Below, in pieces: positions 22,703-30,120 of a stretch of 64,000 nucleotides of DNA. Origin of the DNA: Variovorax brevis (GTDB lineage Bacteria > Pseudomonadota > Gammaproteobacteria > Burkholderiales > Burkholderiaceae_C); assembly GCF_030317105.1 (NCBI RefSeq), contig NZ_JASZYG010000018.1, positions 22,678-86,677 on the forward strand. Direction: 5' to 3'. The notes below the pieces were generated by a model. It had not been told where the DNA came from and did no database searches. It saw only the letters and a list, made by a program, of their open reading frames with translations. The position numbers were made by a program, and so were the translations under genes. Each line of letters begins with the position of its first letter. Position 1 is the first letter of the stretch.

Positions 22703-22723
22703 GGGCTGTCACTCCTACGGGGG

Positions 22724-25108
22724 TTATGCCGCCAGTTTTTTGTGCCTGGCGGGCTTCAGGGCCTTTGGTGGCGCGGCCACCGGGAAATGCTCGGCCTGGT
22801 ACTTGGCGAACTGCTTGAAGTCCTTCCAGTCCGCCTTGGCGCCGTTCACGCTCTTGGGCGGAATCCACACCACCTTCAGGTGCATGCGGTGGTGCTTGAG
22901 CAAGGACGTGAACTTGTGTGGCGAGCTGGGCATGCCACCCACCACGTACTCGAACATGGCGCGCAGTTCCTCGCGCGAGATCGAGCACGAGCCGTTGCTG
23001 GTGTCGGTGCGGGTCAGGATGGTCTTGAGCACATCCTTGTAGTCCTCCACCTTGTTCTTTTGCAGCGCGTTGCGCTCGTAGCTCTGGTCGGCCGGCAGCT
23101 GCTCCAGGAAGAAGCCGAAGTTGCCTTCGATGAGGGCGTTGGCCACCGTGTCCACGCTGAGCTCGGAGATCGAGATCATGGTGTCGCGGTCTTCGGTGTG
23201 CAGCACGGTGCGCGCCTTGGGGATGTCCAGCGGGTAGAACGAGAGGTAGTCGTGGAAGGCCTGCAGCTCTTTTTCCAACTGCTCGATCTCCGCGTCGGAG
23301 ATCACGAGCTTTGCTTTCTGGTACTTGGCCACGTTGAAGCGCCGGTCGTCCTTGTCGATGGACACGGGGTCGCTCATGTTCGAGGCGAAGATCCAGTTGG
23401 TGTAGTTGCGCGCTTCCTTGGGGGAGGCGTACATCTCGCGGATGGTGATGAACTCCTCGGTGATGAAGTTCTTGAGGTTGGCCATCACGCCGCGTTCGTT
23501 CTGCAGGGCCTTGGTCTGCACCTCGTCGACGAAGACAATGAAGGACTGGCTCATGAAGCCGTTGTACTTCTCGTTGAACTCGTCCATGCGGCGCGCGGCC
23601 GTGTGGTGCAAGCTAAAGAGCGGGCGCAGGATGTTGTTCATCATGATGCCCTTGCCGGTGCCGGGCACGCCGTGCAGCACCCAGGCGGTCTTGGTGCGGT
23701 CCCTCTGCTGGACGATGAAGGCCAGCCAGTTCATGAAGTGCTCGGTGATGGCCTTGTCGCTGCCCAAGGCGTTGTGGATCACCTTGGCGATGGTTTTGGG
23801 GAGCGTGCGGCCCTTCCTCGCAGGCGCTTTCATGTAGACGCTGGGCTGGAAGGTGTTGATGGTGCGGTTGCCTAGGTCCACGCGCACGTTGTCGTGCGGA
23901 TCGAACCCCATCGTCCACTCCGGGATGAAGCTGCCCAAGCGCAGGCCATTGTCCTCGGCGAAGTCGCGCAGCTGTGTCTCCGAGCGTGCGGTGTAGACGT
24001 CCAGCAGGTCGGTGGCGCTGTTGTAGGTGCCGCGCCAGTAGGCGCTGGTGGCGCGGTCGCAGAACGCCAGGTACATGAGGCCGCTGGAGCTCGTGCGTGT
24101 GGCCTTGGTGCTGATGTTCGCCCAGTAGTCAGGCAGGAGTTCCTTGGTGAGGTAGCCCGGCTCGCCCTTGAAGTTGAGGATGACGTCCGGGTTGTTCTCG
24201 GGGTGGTAGTAGGCCCAGCTGTCCCCGCCATTGAGGTTGAAGTACACGAACCCGCGCTCGGCCTTCATTTCGGTGATGGTGGCCTCGTCGGGCTTGTTCA
24301 TCACTTCCTGGCCGTGCTTGACCTGGTAGGTGACCTTCTTGACGGCCAGGCCCGCCGCCTTGCGCAGCTCGGTGATGCGTGCATGGGTGAGCACGCGGTT
24401 GCGCTCGACCGAGTTCACTGCGCTGGTCAGGCTCAACTTGTCGCTCTTCTTCTTGACCGGCAGGATGCGCGGCCGCCCAGCGAGCGGATCTTTCAGGCCC
24501 TTCAAGTTCGGGGGCGCGATGTAGATCAGCTTGTCGTTCTGGCAGGCCGAGACATCGAGCGGCCAAGACAGGGTGTTGCCCGTCTTGGTGAGCGTGAGCG
24601 CGTCCGCGAGGAGCGGGACTTCGAGGTTCTTCTGGATGAGCCACTGCTTGAGCAGGGGCGCAGGCATCGCCTGGTCCAGCAGCATGAACACGTGGGCACG
24701 GATCTTCTTGGAGCCGATGCCGTGCCCCGCGGACCACTGCACGATGTACGAGACATCCCCGAGGCCCAGCTCCTTGAGGAAGGCGTCCACGGTCAGGGGC
24801 TTGCCGTTGTGCTGCTCCGGCAGGCCATCGAGGTCGAGCACCAGGACCTCGGTGGTGTCGTTCGAGTTGGTGGAGCCGGCCCGTGACTCGGCCACCAGCG
24901 GCCGGGCGATCGAACCCTTGAGGAAGCAGTGGCCCTTGGCGGCGTGGGCGCGCAGCAGGGCATCGAAGTCGGCCAGGTTTTTGCACGGCCTGGTGTGCGA
25001 GGTGAACTCCCACACGAAGGGATACGGGGTCTTGGTGAGGGCGCCTTTGGCGTCGACGCTGTACGATTTGGTGAGAGGCACCGAGGCCTCCAGAAAATTC
25101 AGGAACAT
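22724..25108 (-). CDS. Phage replication primase-helicase (DUF5906/SF3-type)
   Basis: 794 residues. The N-terminal part contains a primase-like acidic motif (VLVLDLDGLPEQ, near residue 93) and IRAHVFMLLDQA. The C-terminal third is a superfamily 3-like helicase: GVPGTGKGIMMNN (Walker A, near residue 480), QSFIVFVDEVQTKALQ (Walker B) and WIFASNMSDPVSI (motif C/sensor). Primase plus ring helicase in one protein is the replication initiator type of P4-like phages and mobile islands. It should start and unwind replication of the element. No DNA polymerase is visible, so host polymerase is probably used. A motif cluster precedes it. Confidence 0.9.
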   Translation of the reverse strand: MFLNFLEASVPLTKSYSVDAKGALTKTPYPFVWEFTSHTRPCKNLADFDALLRAHAAKGHCFLKGSIARPLVAESRAGSTNSNDTTEVLVLDLDGLPEQHNGKPLTVDAFLKELGLGDVSYIVQWSAGHGIGSKKIRAHVFMLLDQAMPAPLLKQWLIQKNLEVPLLADALTLTKTGNTLSWPLDVSACQNDKLIYIAPPNLKGLKDPLAGRPRILPVKKKSDKLSLTSAVNSVERNRVLTHARITELRKAAGLAVKKVTYQVKHGQEVMNKPDEATITEMKAERGFVYFNLNGGDSWAYYHPENNPDVILNFKGEPGYLTKELLPDYWANISTKATRTSSSGLMYLAFCDRATSAYWRGTYNSATDLLDVYTARSETQLRDFAEDNGLRLGSFIPEWTMGFDPHDNVRVDLGNRTINTFQPSVYMKAPARKGRTLPKTIAKVIHNALGSDKAITEHFMNWLAFIVQQRDRTKTAWVLHGVPGTGKGIMMNNILRPLFSLHHTAARRMDEFNEKYNGFMSQSFIVFVDEVQTKALQNERGVMANLKNFITEEFITIREMYASPKEARNYTNWIFASNMSDPVSIDKDDRRFNVAKYQKAKLVISDAEIEQLEKELQAFHDYLSFYPLDIPKARTVLHTEDRDTMISISELSVDTVANALIEGNFGFFLEQLPADQSYERNALQKNKVEDYKDVLKTILTRTDTSNGSCSISREELRAMFEYVVGGMPSSPHKFTSLLKHHRMHLKVVWIPPKSVNGAKADWKDFKQFAKYQAEHFPVAAPPKALKPARHKKLAA

Positions 25109-25120
25109 GTGAGAGTGGCT

Positions 25121-25148
25121 AATAAGATCTAAGTTAGATATTAGAGCA
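25121..25148 (-). promoter_or_regulatory. Dispersed motif copy upstream of the primase
   Basis: AATAAGATCTAAGTTAGATA then TTAGAGCA. It contains AGATCT and GTTAGAT, and lies 13 bases upstream of the primase ATG. Confidence 0.5.
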
Positions 25149-25184
25149 CGGGCTCGGCCACAAGGCTGGATGGTGGTTTCCCTC

Positions 25185-25275
25185 TATCTACCCTCTACTC
25201 TTACTACCTTATAAAACAAAACAATTAGAAGTAAAAATAGATATATAGAAGAGTAGTAGATATAGAGGAAGTTTG
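25185..25275. other. AT-rich intergenic island with imperfect inverted repeats
   Basis: About 90 bases of very AT-rich DNA in a block of roughly two-thirds GC. CCTCTATCTACCCTCTACTC on the left can pair, with gaps, with GAGTAGTAGATATAGAGG on the right; between them lie TATAAAACAAAACAATTAG and TAAAAATAGATATATAG. It sits just upstream of the primase gene's motif cluster. A replication origin, a strong terminator/insulator or a regulatory switch would all fit. Confidence 0.5.
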
Positions 25276-25363
25276 GTTTAGAGATCGTGACGCGTTTTCG
25301 TAAGGCCCATCCTTCTGCCCATAACGTCCCCCGCGATGCCTGGCCTTCCGGCCAAGCCTGCGC

Positions 25364-26251
25364 TCAGGCGCTCGTGCCTGCGTCAGCCTGCTGCTGCGCG
25401 ACCACGAAGCGCGGCGATTTCAGCACGGTCTTCAATTCCTTGTTGACCTTCATCGCCGTCATCGAGATGTCGTCGGCTTCACGATCCGTGAGGTTCGTGT
25501 TGTCCTCGCTGAACTCTTCCGCGCGATCGGCGCTGGTCATCGCGTGCTCGATGAGCGCGCGCTGCGTGTCGATCGACATGTTCCAGAACTTCAGTTCATC
25601 GCCCGGTGCGCGTGCCGACATCTGGCGTGCGTTCTTGAACATCTCGTACACCGCACCGGACTGGCCTTCGAGCGTGAGCCCGATGTCCTTCAGCCGCAGC
25701 TCCTTCACGCGCACCTTGCGCTGGATCGCGCGTGCCTTGTCCTCCTCGTCGAGGCCAAAGGCTTCCGCCCGGCGTTCGGTGTTCTTCACCATGCGCTCGC
25801 GCACCTCGGGCTTGAGCTTCATCTTCACCTCGGCGTAGAACACCGCGTCGATGTCCGGGATCTCGTAGATCATCGGACGGCCGCGGAAGTCCGTGCACAG
25901 TGCCACCAGTTCCGCGGCCATGTTGTGCGCGGCCTCGCGGAAGTACCAGCATTCACCGATCAGGTCGATGTCGGTCTGGCGCGCCGTGCCTGCGGCCTTG
26001 AAGCAATGCTCGGCGAACTCCGCCTCGCGCAGCGCGATGTCCAGTTCCGACAGGCTGTCGATGCCAGCGCGTGCTTCCAGCGCGTGCTCCCGGACGTACT
26101 TGAACAGCGAGCGCGAGGCCTGCTGCATCAGCGTGTCCAGCTTCCAAGCAAGGCCCTGCGCCATCTGCCCGGCCACCTCCGGCTGGGGCAGCGTGCGGAT
26201 GTACTCGAACAGGTCGAAGTGCGACACGGAAAACGAACGTGGATCAGTCAT
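25364..26251 (-). CDS. Conserved phage early protein (295 aa)
   Basis: From ATG 26251. All-helical, highly charged: MTDPRSFSVSHFDLFEYIRT, then ERRAEAFGLDEEDKARAIQR and GDELKFWNMSIDTQRALIEH. No catalytic motif recognised. The gene lies in a separate unit upstream of the AT-rich island. It might be a regulator or scaffold; I would not assign a function. Confidence 0.65.
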   Translation of the reverse strand: MTDPRSFSVSHFDLFEYIRTLPQPEVAGQMAQGLAWKLDTLMQQASRSLFKYVREHALEARAGIDSLSELDIALREAEFAEHCFKAAGTARQTDIDLIGECWYFREAAHNMAAELVALCTDFRGRPMIYEIPDIDAVFYAEVKMKLKPEVRERMVKNTERRAEAFGLDEEDKARAIQRKVRVKELRLKDIGLTLEGQSGAVYEMFKNARQMSARAPGDELKFWNMSIDTQRALIEHAMTSADRAEEFSEDNTNLTDREADDISMTAMKVNKELKTVLKSPRFVVAQQQADAGTSA

Positions 26252-26567
26252 GAGAAAACTCCTAGTGCTATGTTGAACGAACAAACGAAAAAACCGGCGT
26301 AACGCTGGGCCGGTGACGCGAACCGATGGATTGACGTGTGCCGGTTGTGCCTCGCGCACCCGCTAGTTAGGCCGACGCAATGCGCGGCCAGTCATCGGGG
26401 TGTGGAGTCGGCTTGAAGTAGCGCGTGTGCAGCGGTCATGCACGGCTCGCGAGATGGACAAGCGAGCGAGGGGGGAGGGGAGCGCCGGCGCTTTCAGCCT
26501 GCGTGCGGTGGTCTTTCAGCGTAGCCACCAACGCGTCGGGATCGGAAGGGTTGGATGTGTTGCCCTT
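26252..26567. other. Intergenic 316 bp, no gene seen
   Basis: Includes short A-rich stretches near 26260-26290 (ACGAACAAACGAAAAAACC) and GC-rich filler. No convincing hairpin with a T tail or coding frame. Confidence 0.4.
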
Positions 26568-26807
26568 TCAGTCGGTGGAGCCAAGGCGCTCCAAGATGAT
26601 TCGCTCGGCCTCGGCCTCGGTGCAGTCGAGGAGCTCTGCGAGGTGCAGCGTCTTGGCCCGCAGCACCGCGTACGGGTCGGGCGTGCTGATGGCCTCGTCG
26701 AACGCGTGCTTGTCTTCCTGCGACAAGCGGCTGTAGGCCGTGGTGCGCGGCTCGTACTGCACGGCGCGTGGCCGCGGCCGGATCGTCGTGACCTTGATGC
26801 CTTTCAT
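26568..26807 (-). CDS. Small hypothetical protein (79 aa)
   Basis: MKGIKVTTIRPRPRAVQYEP... with helical HLAELLDCTEAEAERIILER. RBS GGAGAG precedes ATG 26807. First of a run of small early genes leading to the regulatory region at 28.1-28.9 kb. Confidence 0.55.
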   Translation of the reverse strand: MKGIKVTTIRPRPRAVQYEPRTTAYSRLSQEDKHAFDEAISTPDPYAVLRAKTLHLAELLDCTEAEAERIILERLGSTD

Positions 26808-26819
26808 GTCGCTCTCCTT

Positions 26820-27050
26820 TCAGGATGCGTTGAAACAGCAACGCCACTCGATGAGCAGCGTGATCTGGCGCATCTGGTGTTCGCTGCGCGAGCCGCAGTC
26901 GAACCAGAAGCTCTCGCCCTTGTCGCTGGTGGCGTGCAGGCGATGGCCGCTGTAGTCGACGTACCAGTGGTACGGATCGGCGTCAGGGCCGCGGCTGACC
27001 TGCGCGCCGTCCGGCAGGTCAGCGCGGTGGAAGTGGACCTGCATGCCCAT
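26820..27050 (-). CDS. Small hypothetical protein (76 aa)
   Basis: MGMQVHFHRADLPDGAQVSR... with aromatic/beta-rich YHWYVDYSGHRLHATSDKGE. It begins 2 bases from the stop of the zinc-finger gene upstream. Function unknown. Confidence 0.55.
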   Translation of the reverse strand: MGMQVHFHRADLPDGAQVSRGPDADPYHWYVDYSGHRLHATSDKGESFWFDCGSRSEHQMRQITLLIEWRCCFNAS

Positions 27051-27052
27051 GG

Positions 27053-27247
27053 TCAGTCCTCCTCTCGCTCTTCCCAGCGCCGGATCTGGCGCTCCTGTGC
27101 GTCATCGACCTCGTTGTCCTCGGCGCAGCCATCGCAGATGGCCCGTGTGGGCCATTCCCCGTTGTTGCGCCGGTAGACCTCGACGTCGTTGCGCCGACAT
27201 TGCGTGCATGTGATCCATCCACGCTGCTCCAGTCGTGATTGCGGCAT
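27053..27247 (-). CDS. Two-CxxC zinc-finger protein (64 aa)
   Basis: MPQSRLEQRGWITCTQCRRN... with CTQC and CDGC about 26 residues apart and an acidic/basic tail (QIRRWEEREED). A single zinc-ribbon fold is likely; such small phage proteins often bind nucleic acid or a host protein. Confidence 0.6.
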   Translation of the reverse strand: MPQSRLEQRGWITCTQCRRNDVEVYRRNNGEWPTRAICDGCAEDNEVDDAQERQIRRWEEREED

Positions 27248-27297
27248 TTCTGCCCTCCATAAACCAAAGGGCAAGATCGCCCGCACAAAGCGGGAAG

Positions 27298-27324
27298 CCC
27301 GGGCAGCTTGCTGCCCGGGGTTTT
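27298..27324 (+). terminator. Strong hairpin CCCGGGCAGC-TT-GCTGCCCGGG with T4 tail
   Basis: Perfect 10-bp stem followed by GTTTTC on the plus strand. An identical stem-loop sits at 28787-28808, and both are preceded by GCGGGAA. On the minus strand it separates two small-gene units. Confidence 0.6.
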
Positions 27325-27336
27325 CTGGGCCTTGGG

Positions 27337-27519
27337 TCAGGCCCAGCGCCAAAACGCACGCGCGATGCGTACGATGAAGGGCGTGCGCTTGCGCCGGCGC
27401 GCGATGGTTTGCAGCACTGCGATGCGATCGTCCTCGTCCTGCAACACACCGGCGTTGCGGTCCTCGTGCGCCCTGTCACGGCGCAACTGCGCGAGTTGCT
27501 GGTGCAGGGCCTTGCTCAT
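27337..27519 (-). CDS. Small basic protein with C-terminal amphipathic helix (60 aa)
   Basis: MSKALHQQLAQLRRDRAHED... ending FIVRIARAFWRWA. The last 15 residues are a basic/aromatic helix that could touch the membrane. ATG 27519 overlaps the upstream stop by 4 bases. Confidence 0.55.
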   Translation of the reverse strand: MSKALHQQLAQLRRDRAHEDRNAGVLQDEDDRIAVLQTIARRRKRTPFIVRIARAFWRWA

Positions 27520-27779
27520 GGCACTCTCCGTGCGAGCGAGATGATGGCTTGCAGCATCAGCCAGCAGGTGATGGAGCTCACTGTGCCCACCCCGATGGTG
27601 AGCGGGTAGCCCCAGATCTGCGCGCACGCGTAGATGCACGCGACGCTGGTGACGACGGACATGACGGCGTACATCACCACGATGCTCCAGAACATGAGCA
27701 GCCTGTGCAGCTTGCTCGACGGCGTGCGGCGAAGGCGGGCGAGCCGCGCCATCACCGCGGTGTATTCACGGCGGGTCAT
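27516..27779 (-). CDS. Two-helix membrane protein (87 aa)
   Basis: MTRREYTAVMARLARLRRTP... with membrane helices near residues 27-50 (LLMFWSIVVMYAVMSVVTSV) and 62-82 (GVGTVSSITCWLMLQAIISL). It is coupled to genes on both sides by 4-base overlaps. It forms a membrane cassette with the gene at 27776; superinfection exclusion is one known job for such early phage membrane proteins, but this is inference. Confidence 0.6.
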   Translation of the reverse strand: MTRREYTAVMARLARLRRTPSSKLHRLLMFWSIVVMYAVMSVVTSVACIYACAQIWGYPLTIGVGTVSSITCWLMLQAIISLARRVP

Positions 27780-28087
27780 ATCAACTCCTTGCGTTGGTAA
27801 CGGATGAGACCGGTCGTGTACTGCGTACCGACGATGGTCCCGAAGAGCTTCTGGGCCATGGCCACGGTGGCGATCGAGCTGATGAACGCCAAGATGGCCG
27901 ACATCGTCCCGATCAACGTGCCCCAATGAATCGCGAGGTTCGCGGCGAGGAACGCCACGTGCACCGCGGCGCACGCCCCGTGGCTGCCGAGCACGCGCAA
28001 CCGCGTACGCGGCGCGAGCGTGCTCAAGAGCACGAACTCGAACGCGATGTTCATGAGCCCGAAAACGAGCACGGCTTCAATCATCAT
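27776..28087 (-). CDS. Three-helix membrane protein (103 aa)
   Basis: MMIEAVLVFGLMNIAFEFVL..., then HGACAAVHVAFLAANLAIHW and GTMSAILAFISSIATVAMA: three hydrophobic helices. It is the first gene of the small membrane cassette, directly downstream of the long palindrome at 28114-28143, so that palindrome may control it. Confidence 0.6.
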   Translation of the reverse strand: MMIEAVLVFGLMNIAFEFVLLSTLAPRTRLRVLGSHGACAAVHVAFLAANLAIHWGTLIGTMSAILAFISSIATVAMAQKLFGTIVGTQYTTGLIRYQRKELI

Positions 28088-28113
28088 GAGTGCATCTCCA
28101 TAGTGCGGGGTTG

Positions 28114-28143
28114 AGAAGATCTAAGCGCGTTCGCGCTTAGATC
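28114..28143. promoter_or_regulatory. Perfect 14-bp-arm palindrome AAGATCTAAGCGCG-TT-CGCGCTTAGATCTT
   Basis: The arms (28114-28127, 28130-28143) match exactly and carry the TTAGATC core of the dispersed family at their outer ends. It lies between the 28149 gene end and the 28087 gene start, so it could be an operator or a transcription terminator without T tail. Confidence 0.6.
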
Positions 28144-28148
28144 TTCGA

Positions 28149-28418
28149 TTACTGCGTGACGCGGACGACCCGGTTCACGCGGCTGCCTTGGATGCGCTCA
28201 CGCATCCACTGATCGCCGTTGCGATCGGTCCAGTAACTGCGCTGCGGCGTGTCACCGGGGGTGGGGGGCGCCGGGTGGCGCGCGACCAGCTTGGCTTCGC
28301 GCAACTCCCTGAACGCCTTGACGGCCAAGGCGAGGCGCGCATCGCGCGCCGCGACCGCGGCCTCCAACTCGACGATGCGGGCCTCGGCGGCCACCAGCGC
28401 TTCAGACTTACGTGCCAT
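28149..28418 (-). CDS. Hypothetical protein with coiled-coil N-terminus (89 aa)
   Basis: MARKSEALVAAEARIVELEA... forms a heptad coil over residues 1-45; the C-terminus SYWTDRNGDQWMRERIQGSR is compact and basic. RBS GGAG precedes ATG 28418. Function unknown. Confidence 0.6.
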   Translation of the reverse strand: MARKSEALVAAEARIVELEAAVAARDARLALAVKAFRELREAKLVARHPAPPTPGDTPQRSYWTDRNGDQWMRERIQGSRVNRVVRVTQ

Positions 28419-28465
28419 GACGACTCTCCTTCAGGCCCACAAGGCCCATGATCTCCAACGGGGGA

Positions 28466-28489
28466 GCCAGCCCCCGGCAGGGGGCTGGC
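28466..28489. terminator. GC-rich hairpin GCCAGCCCCC-GGCA-GGGGGCTGGC
   Basis: Perfect 10-bp stem between two minus-strand genes. There is no T run, so it is at best an attenuating or RNA-stabilising hairpin. Confidence 0.45.
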
Positions 28490-28495
28490 GGCGAA

Positions 28496-28738
28496 TCACG
28501 CGCGCGCGGTGCGACGCGTGACGGTGACAGCGACAGGCTGCTGGCGTTCCGCCAGCAGCTTGGCGCGGTGCTTGGCCAACTCCGCGGCCTTCGCGGTGTA
28601 GCCATCGGTCGTGCCCTCGATGAGGTCCTGACCGAAGCGCCCGGTGCCTTGCGCGCAGCGCAAGGCGCCGTGCGCTGCGTACGCAGCCGACTTACCGATG
28701 GCAACGCCGAGCTTTCCACCAATGGTTGAGGTGCTCAC
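28496..28738 (-). CDS. Hypothetical protein, first gene of the leftward early operon (80 aa)
   Basis: GTG 28738 has GGAGACA 7 bases upstream. MSTSTIGGKLGVAIGKSAAY... has a Gly/Ala-rich, weakly amphipathic N-terminus and a basic C-terminus (VAVTVTRRTARA). It lies next to the divergent control region facing the terminase gene. Confidence 0.55.
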   Translation of the reverse strand: MSTSTIGGKLGVAIGKSAAYAAHGALRCAQGTGRFGQDLIEGTTDGYTAKAAELAKHRAKLLAERQQPVAVTVTRRTARA

Positions 28739-28786
28739 GATCTGTCTCCTAGATGCCGAGCGAAACTGCTCAAGGCACGCGGGAAA

Positions 28787-28808
28787 CCCGGGCAGCTTGC
28801 TGCCCGGG
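28787..28808. repeat. Second copy of the CCCGGGCAGC-TT-GCTGCCCGGG hairpin
   Basis: Identical stem-loop to 27298-27319, with the same GCGGGAA on its left. Here it lies between the divergent early and late start regions. A repeated RNA or DNA hairpin suggests a shared function such as termination or protein binding. Confidence 0.55.
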
Positions 28809-28911
28809 GGGATGCACAAGAGACTCCTTTTCGGGGCGCTGTGAACCCGAATCCGAACCCGGGGCCGCGCGCGAGCGCAGGCCCCAAGGGAGGCTCACGC
28901 CGGCATATCCG

Positions 28912-28935
28912 CCAAAAATTTTCTAAAAAATTTTT
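28912..28935 (+). promoter_or_regulatory. A/T palindrome in the late-gene control region
   Basis: CAAAAATTTTCTAAAAAATTTTT is a near-palindromic A/T tract immediately upstream of the operator-like repeat at 28938. It supplies the only A+T-rich promoter candidate between the divergent early and terminase transcripts. Confidence 0.45.
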
Positions 28936-28937
28936 CT

Positions 28938-28956
28938 TCGATCTAAAATAGATCGA
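28938..28956 (+). promoter_or_regulatory. Operator-like palindrome TCGATCTA-AAA-TAGATCGA abutting the terminase start codon
   Basis: Perfect 8-bp arms with a 3-base centre; the ATG of the next gene begins at the very next base. It leaves no room for a ribosome binding site, so the transcript may be leaderless or translation may be blocked by the bound factor. It carries the ATCTA/TAGAT core of the dispersed motif family. Confidence 0.6.
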
Positions 28957-29562
28957 ATGGGCACCACCGCCAGCCAGAAACGCGTCAAGGTCACGAAGAC
29001 GGCGTCCGCCGTGGCCAAGCTGCGCGAGTCCAACCGCACCAACACCTGCGCCGGAGCGGCGACGGTCGACGTCAACAAGCCCCTGACGGCCCAGCAAAAG
29101 GCCTTCGCGGTCGCGGTGGGGCAGGGCGACTCCGTCCCCAACGCGATGGCCCGGGCGGGCTTCACCACCGCGACCAGCTACGGCTACCGCATGGTGCAGA
29201 TGCCCAACATCCAGGCCGCGATCGCCGCCGAAAAAGAGAAGTTCGAGGTCGACAACACGCTCACCCGGCGCGCCGTGTTCGAGATGCACAAAGAGGCGTT
29301 CGACATGGCCAAGCTCATGAGCGAGCCGGCCACCATGGTCTCCGCGGCGCGCGAGATCGGGAAGATGGCCGGCTACTACGAGCCCGTGAAGCGCGAACTC
29401 AACATCAACGTGCAGGGCAACGTGATGCTGGAGCGCATGAATTCGATGAGCGATGCCGACCTGGTGCGCCTCATCCAGCAATCCATCAGCACGGGCGCGC
29501 CCCAGCTGCTGGCCGACGACTCCGACGACTCCGACGACACCGACGACGAGGAAAACGAATGA
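28957..29562 (+). CDS. Terminase small subunit-like protein
   Basis: 201 residues. After a basic tail, residues 42-75 hold PLTAQQKAFAVAVGQGDSVP and the helix-turn-helix-like NAMARAGFTTATSYGYRMV. The oligomerisation part (TLTRRAVFEMHKEAFDMAKL) and a very acidic tail (DDSDDSDDTDDEENE) follow. This is the Terminase_2-type layout: it recognises phage DNA for packaging together with the large subunit. No large subunit follows, so packaging is not possible from this locus alone. Confidence 0.8.
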   Translation: MGTTASQKRVKVTKTASAVAKLRESNRTNTCAGAATVDVNKPLTAQQKAFAVAVGQGDSVPNAMARAGFTTATSYGYRMVQMPNIQAAIAAEKEKFEVDNTLTRRAVFEMHKEAFDMAKLMSEPATMVSAAREIGKMAGYYEPVKRELNINVQGNVMLERMNSMSDADLVRLIQQSISTGAPQLLADDSDDSDDTDDEENE

Positions 29563-29624
29563 GCAAAGAGACCGGCTGCACCCTGTGCGGCAGCTTCAGC
29601 CACAGCCGATCTCCCTTGGCCATG
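29559..29624 (+). pseudogene. Truncated zinc-knuckle phage gene at the prophage's right break
   Basis: ATG 29559 overlaps the terminase stop (ATGA). MSKETGCTLCGSFSHSRSP has the CxxCGSFSH start of a small phage zinc protein; homology then ends at about 29620 and unrelated sequence continues in frame. This is taken as the break point where the late half of the prophage was lost. Confidence 0.55.
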
Positions 29625-29733
29625 TTCGAAGCGCTGCTTTCGTCGCCGCGCGATCGTGTACTGAGTCTGGGCGTGACTGTGTCGGCGCAGTGCAACCATA
29701 TGGACGCCCGTGAAGTTGCTCACTTCGCCATGA

Positions 29734-29832
29734 TGCACCGTTCCGAACCAGCGCAAGCTGCTCTATGTGGCGCTGACCAGAGCCAAGCGAGCGGCGATGC
29801 TGATTCAGTTGAACGGAGCAAGGGGAAACTGA
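29734..29832 (+). pseudogene. UvrD/Rep-type helicase C-terminal scrap
   Basis: A 30-residue frame reads RKLLYVALTRAKRAAMLIQL to a stop at 29832. LYVALTRAK is motif VI of superfamily 1A helicases. The upstream part of the gene is gone, so this is debris at the junction. Confidence 0.5.
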
Positions 29833-30120
29833 AATTGGTGTTGAAGTGCTCGCACTCGAAGCCGTGTTGTCTCGGCGCGATCCGGCTACAGCGGCCAACA
29901 TGCGGTACTTGCAATCGAACCACATCATCAAAGCGATCTTCGTGTTGTTCTGCCTCGTCGGGGCCAATCTCTGTGTTGGCTTCCGTCACAAAATGGCACC
30001 GGGGAAGACAATTCACGGCGCGTATCGACCCGCATTCCAGGAAGTCGACTGACGGCCAAGAGCGGCCCTTCGTCGCTGACTCACAACAAGCCAATCGTGT
30101 GCACACTGACCGACTTGACG

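Noticed and set aside
25185..25275. The AT-rich island as a tRNA or small-RNA gene
   Set aside because: No cloverleaf or conserved RNA motif could be drawn; an origin or regulatory region explains it better.
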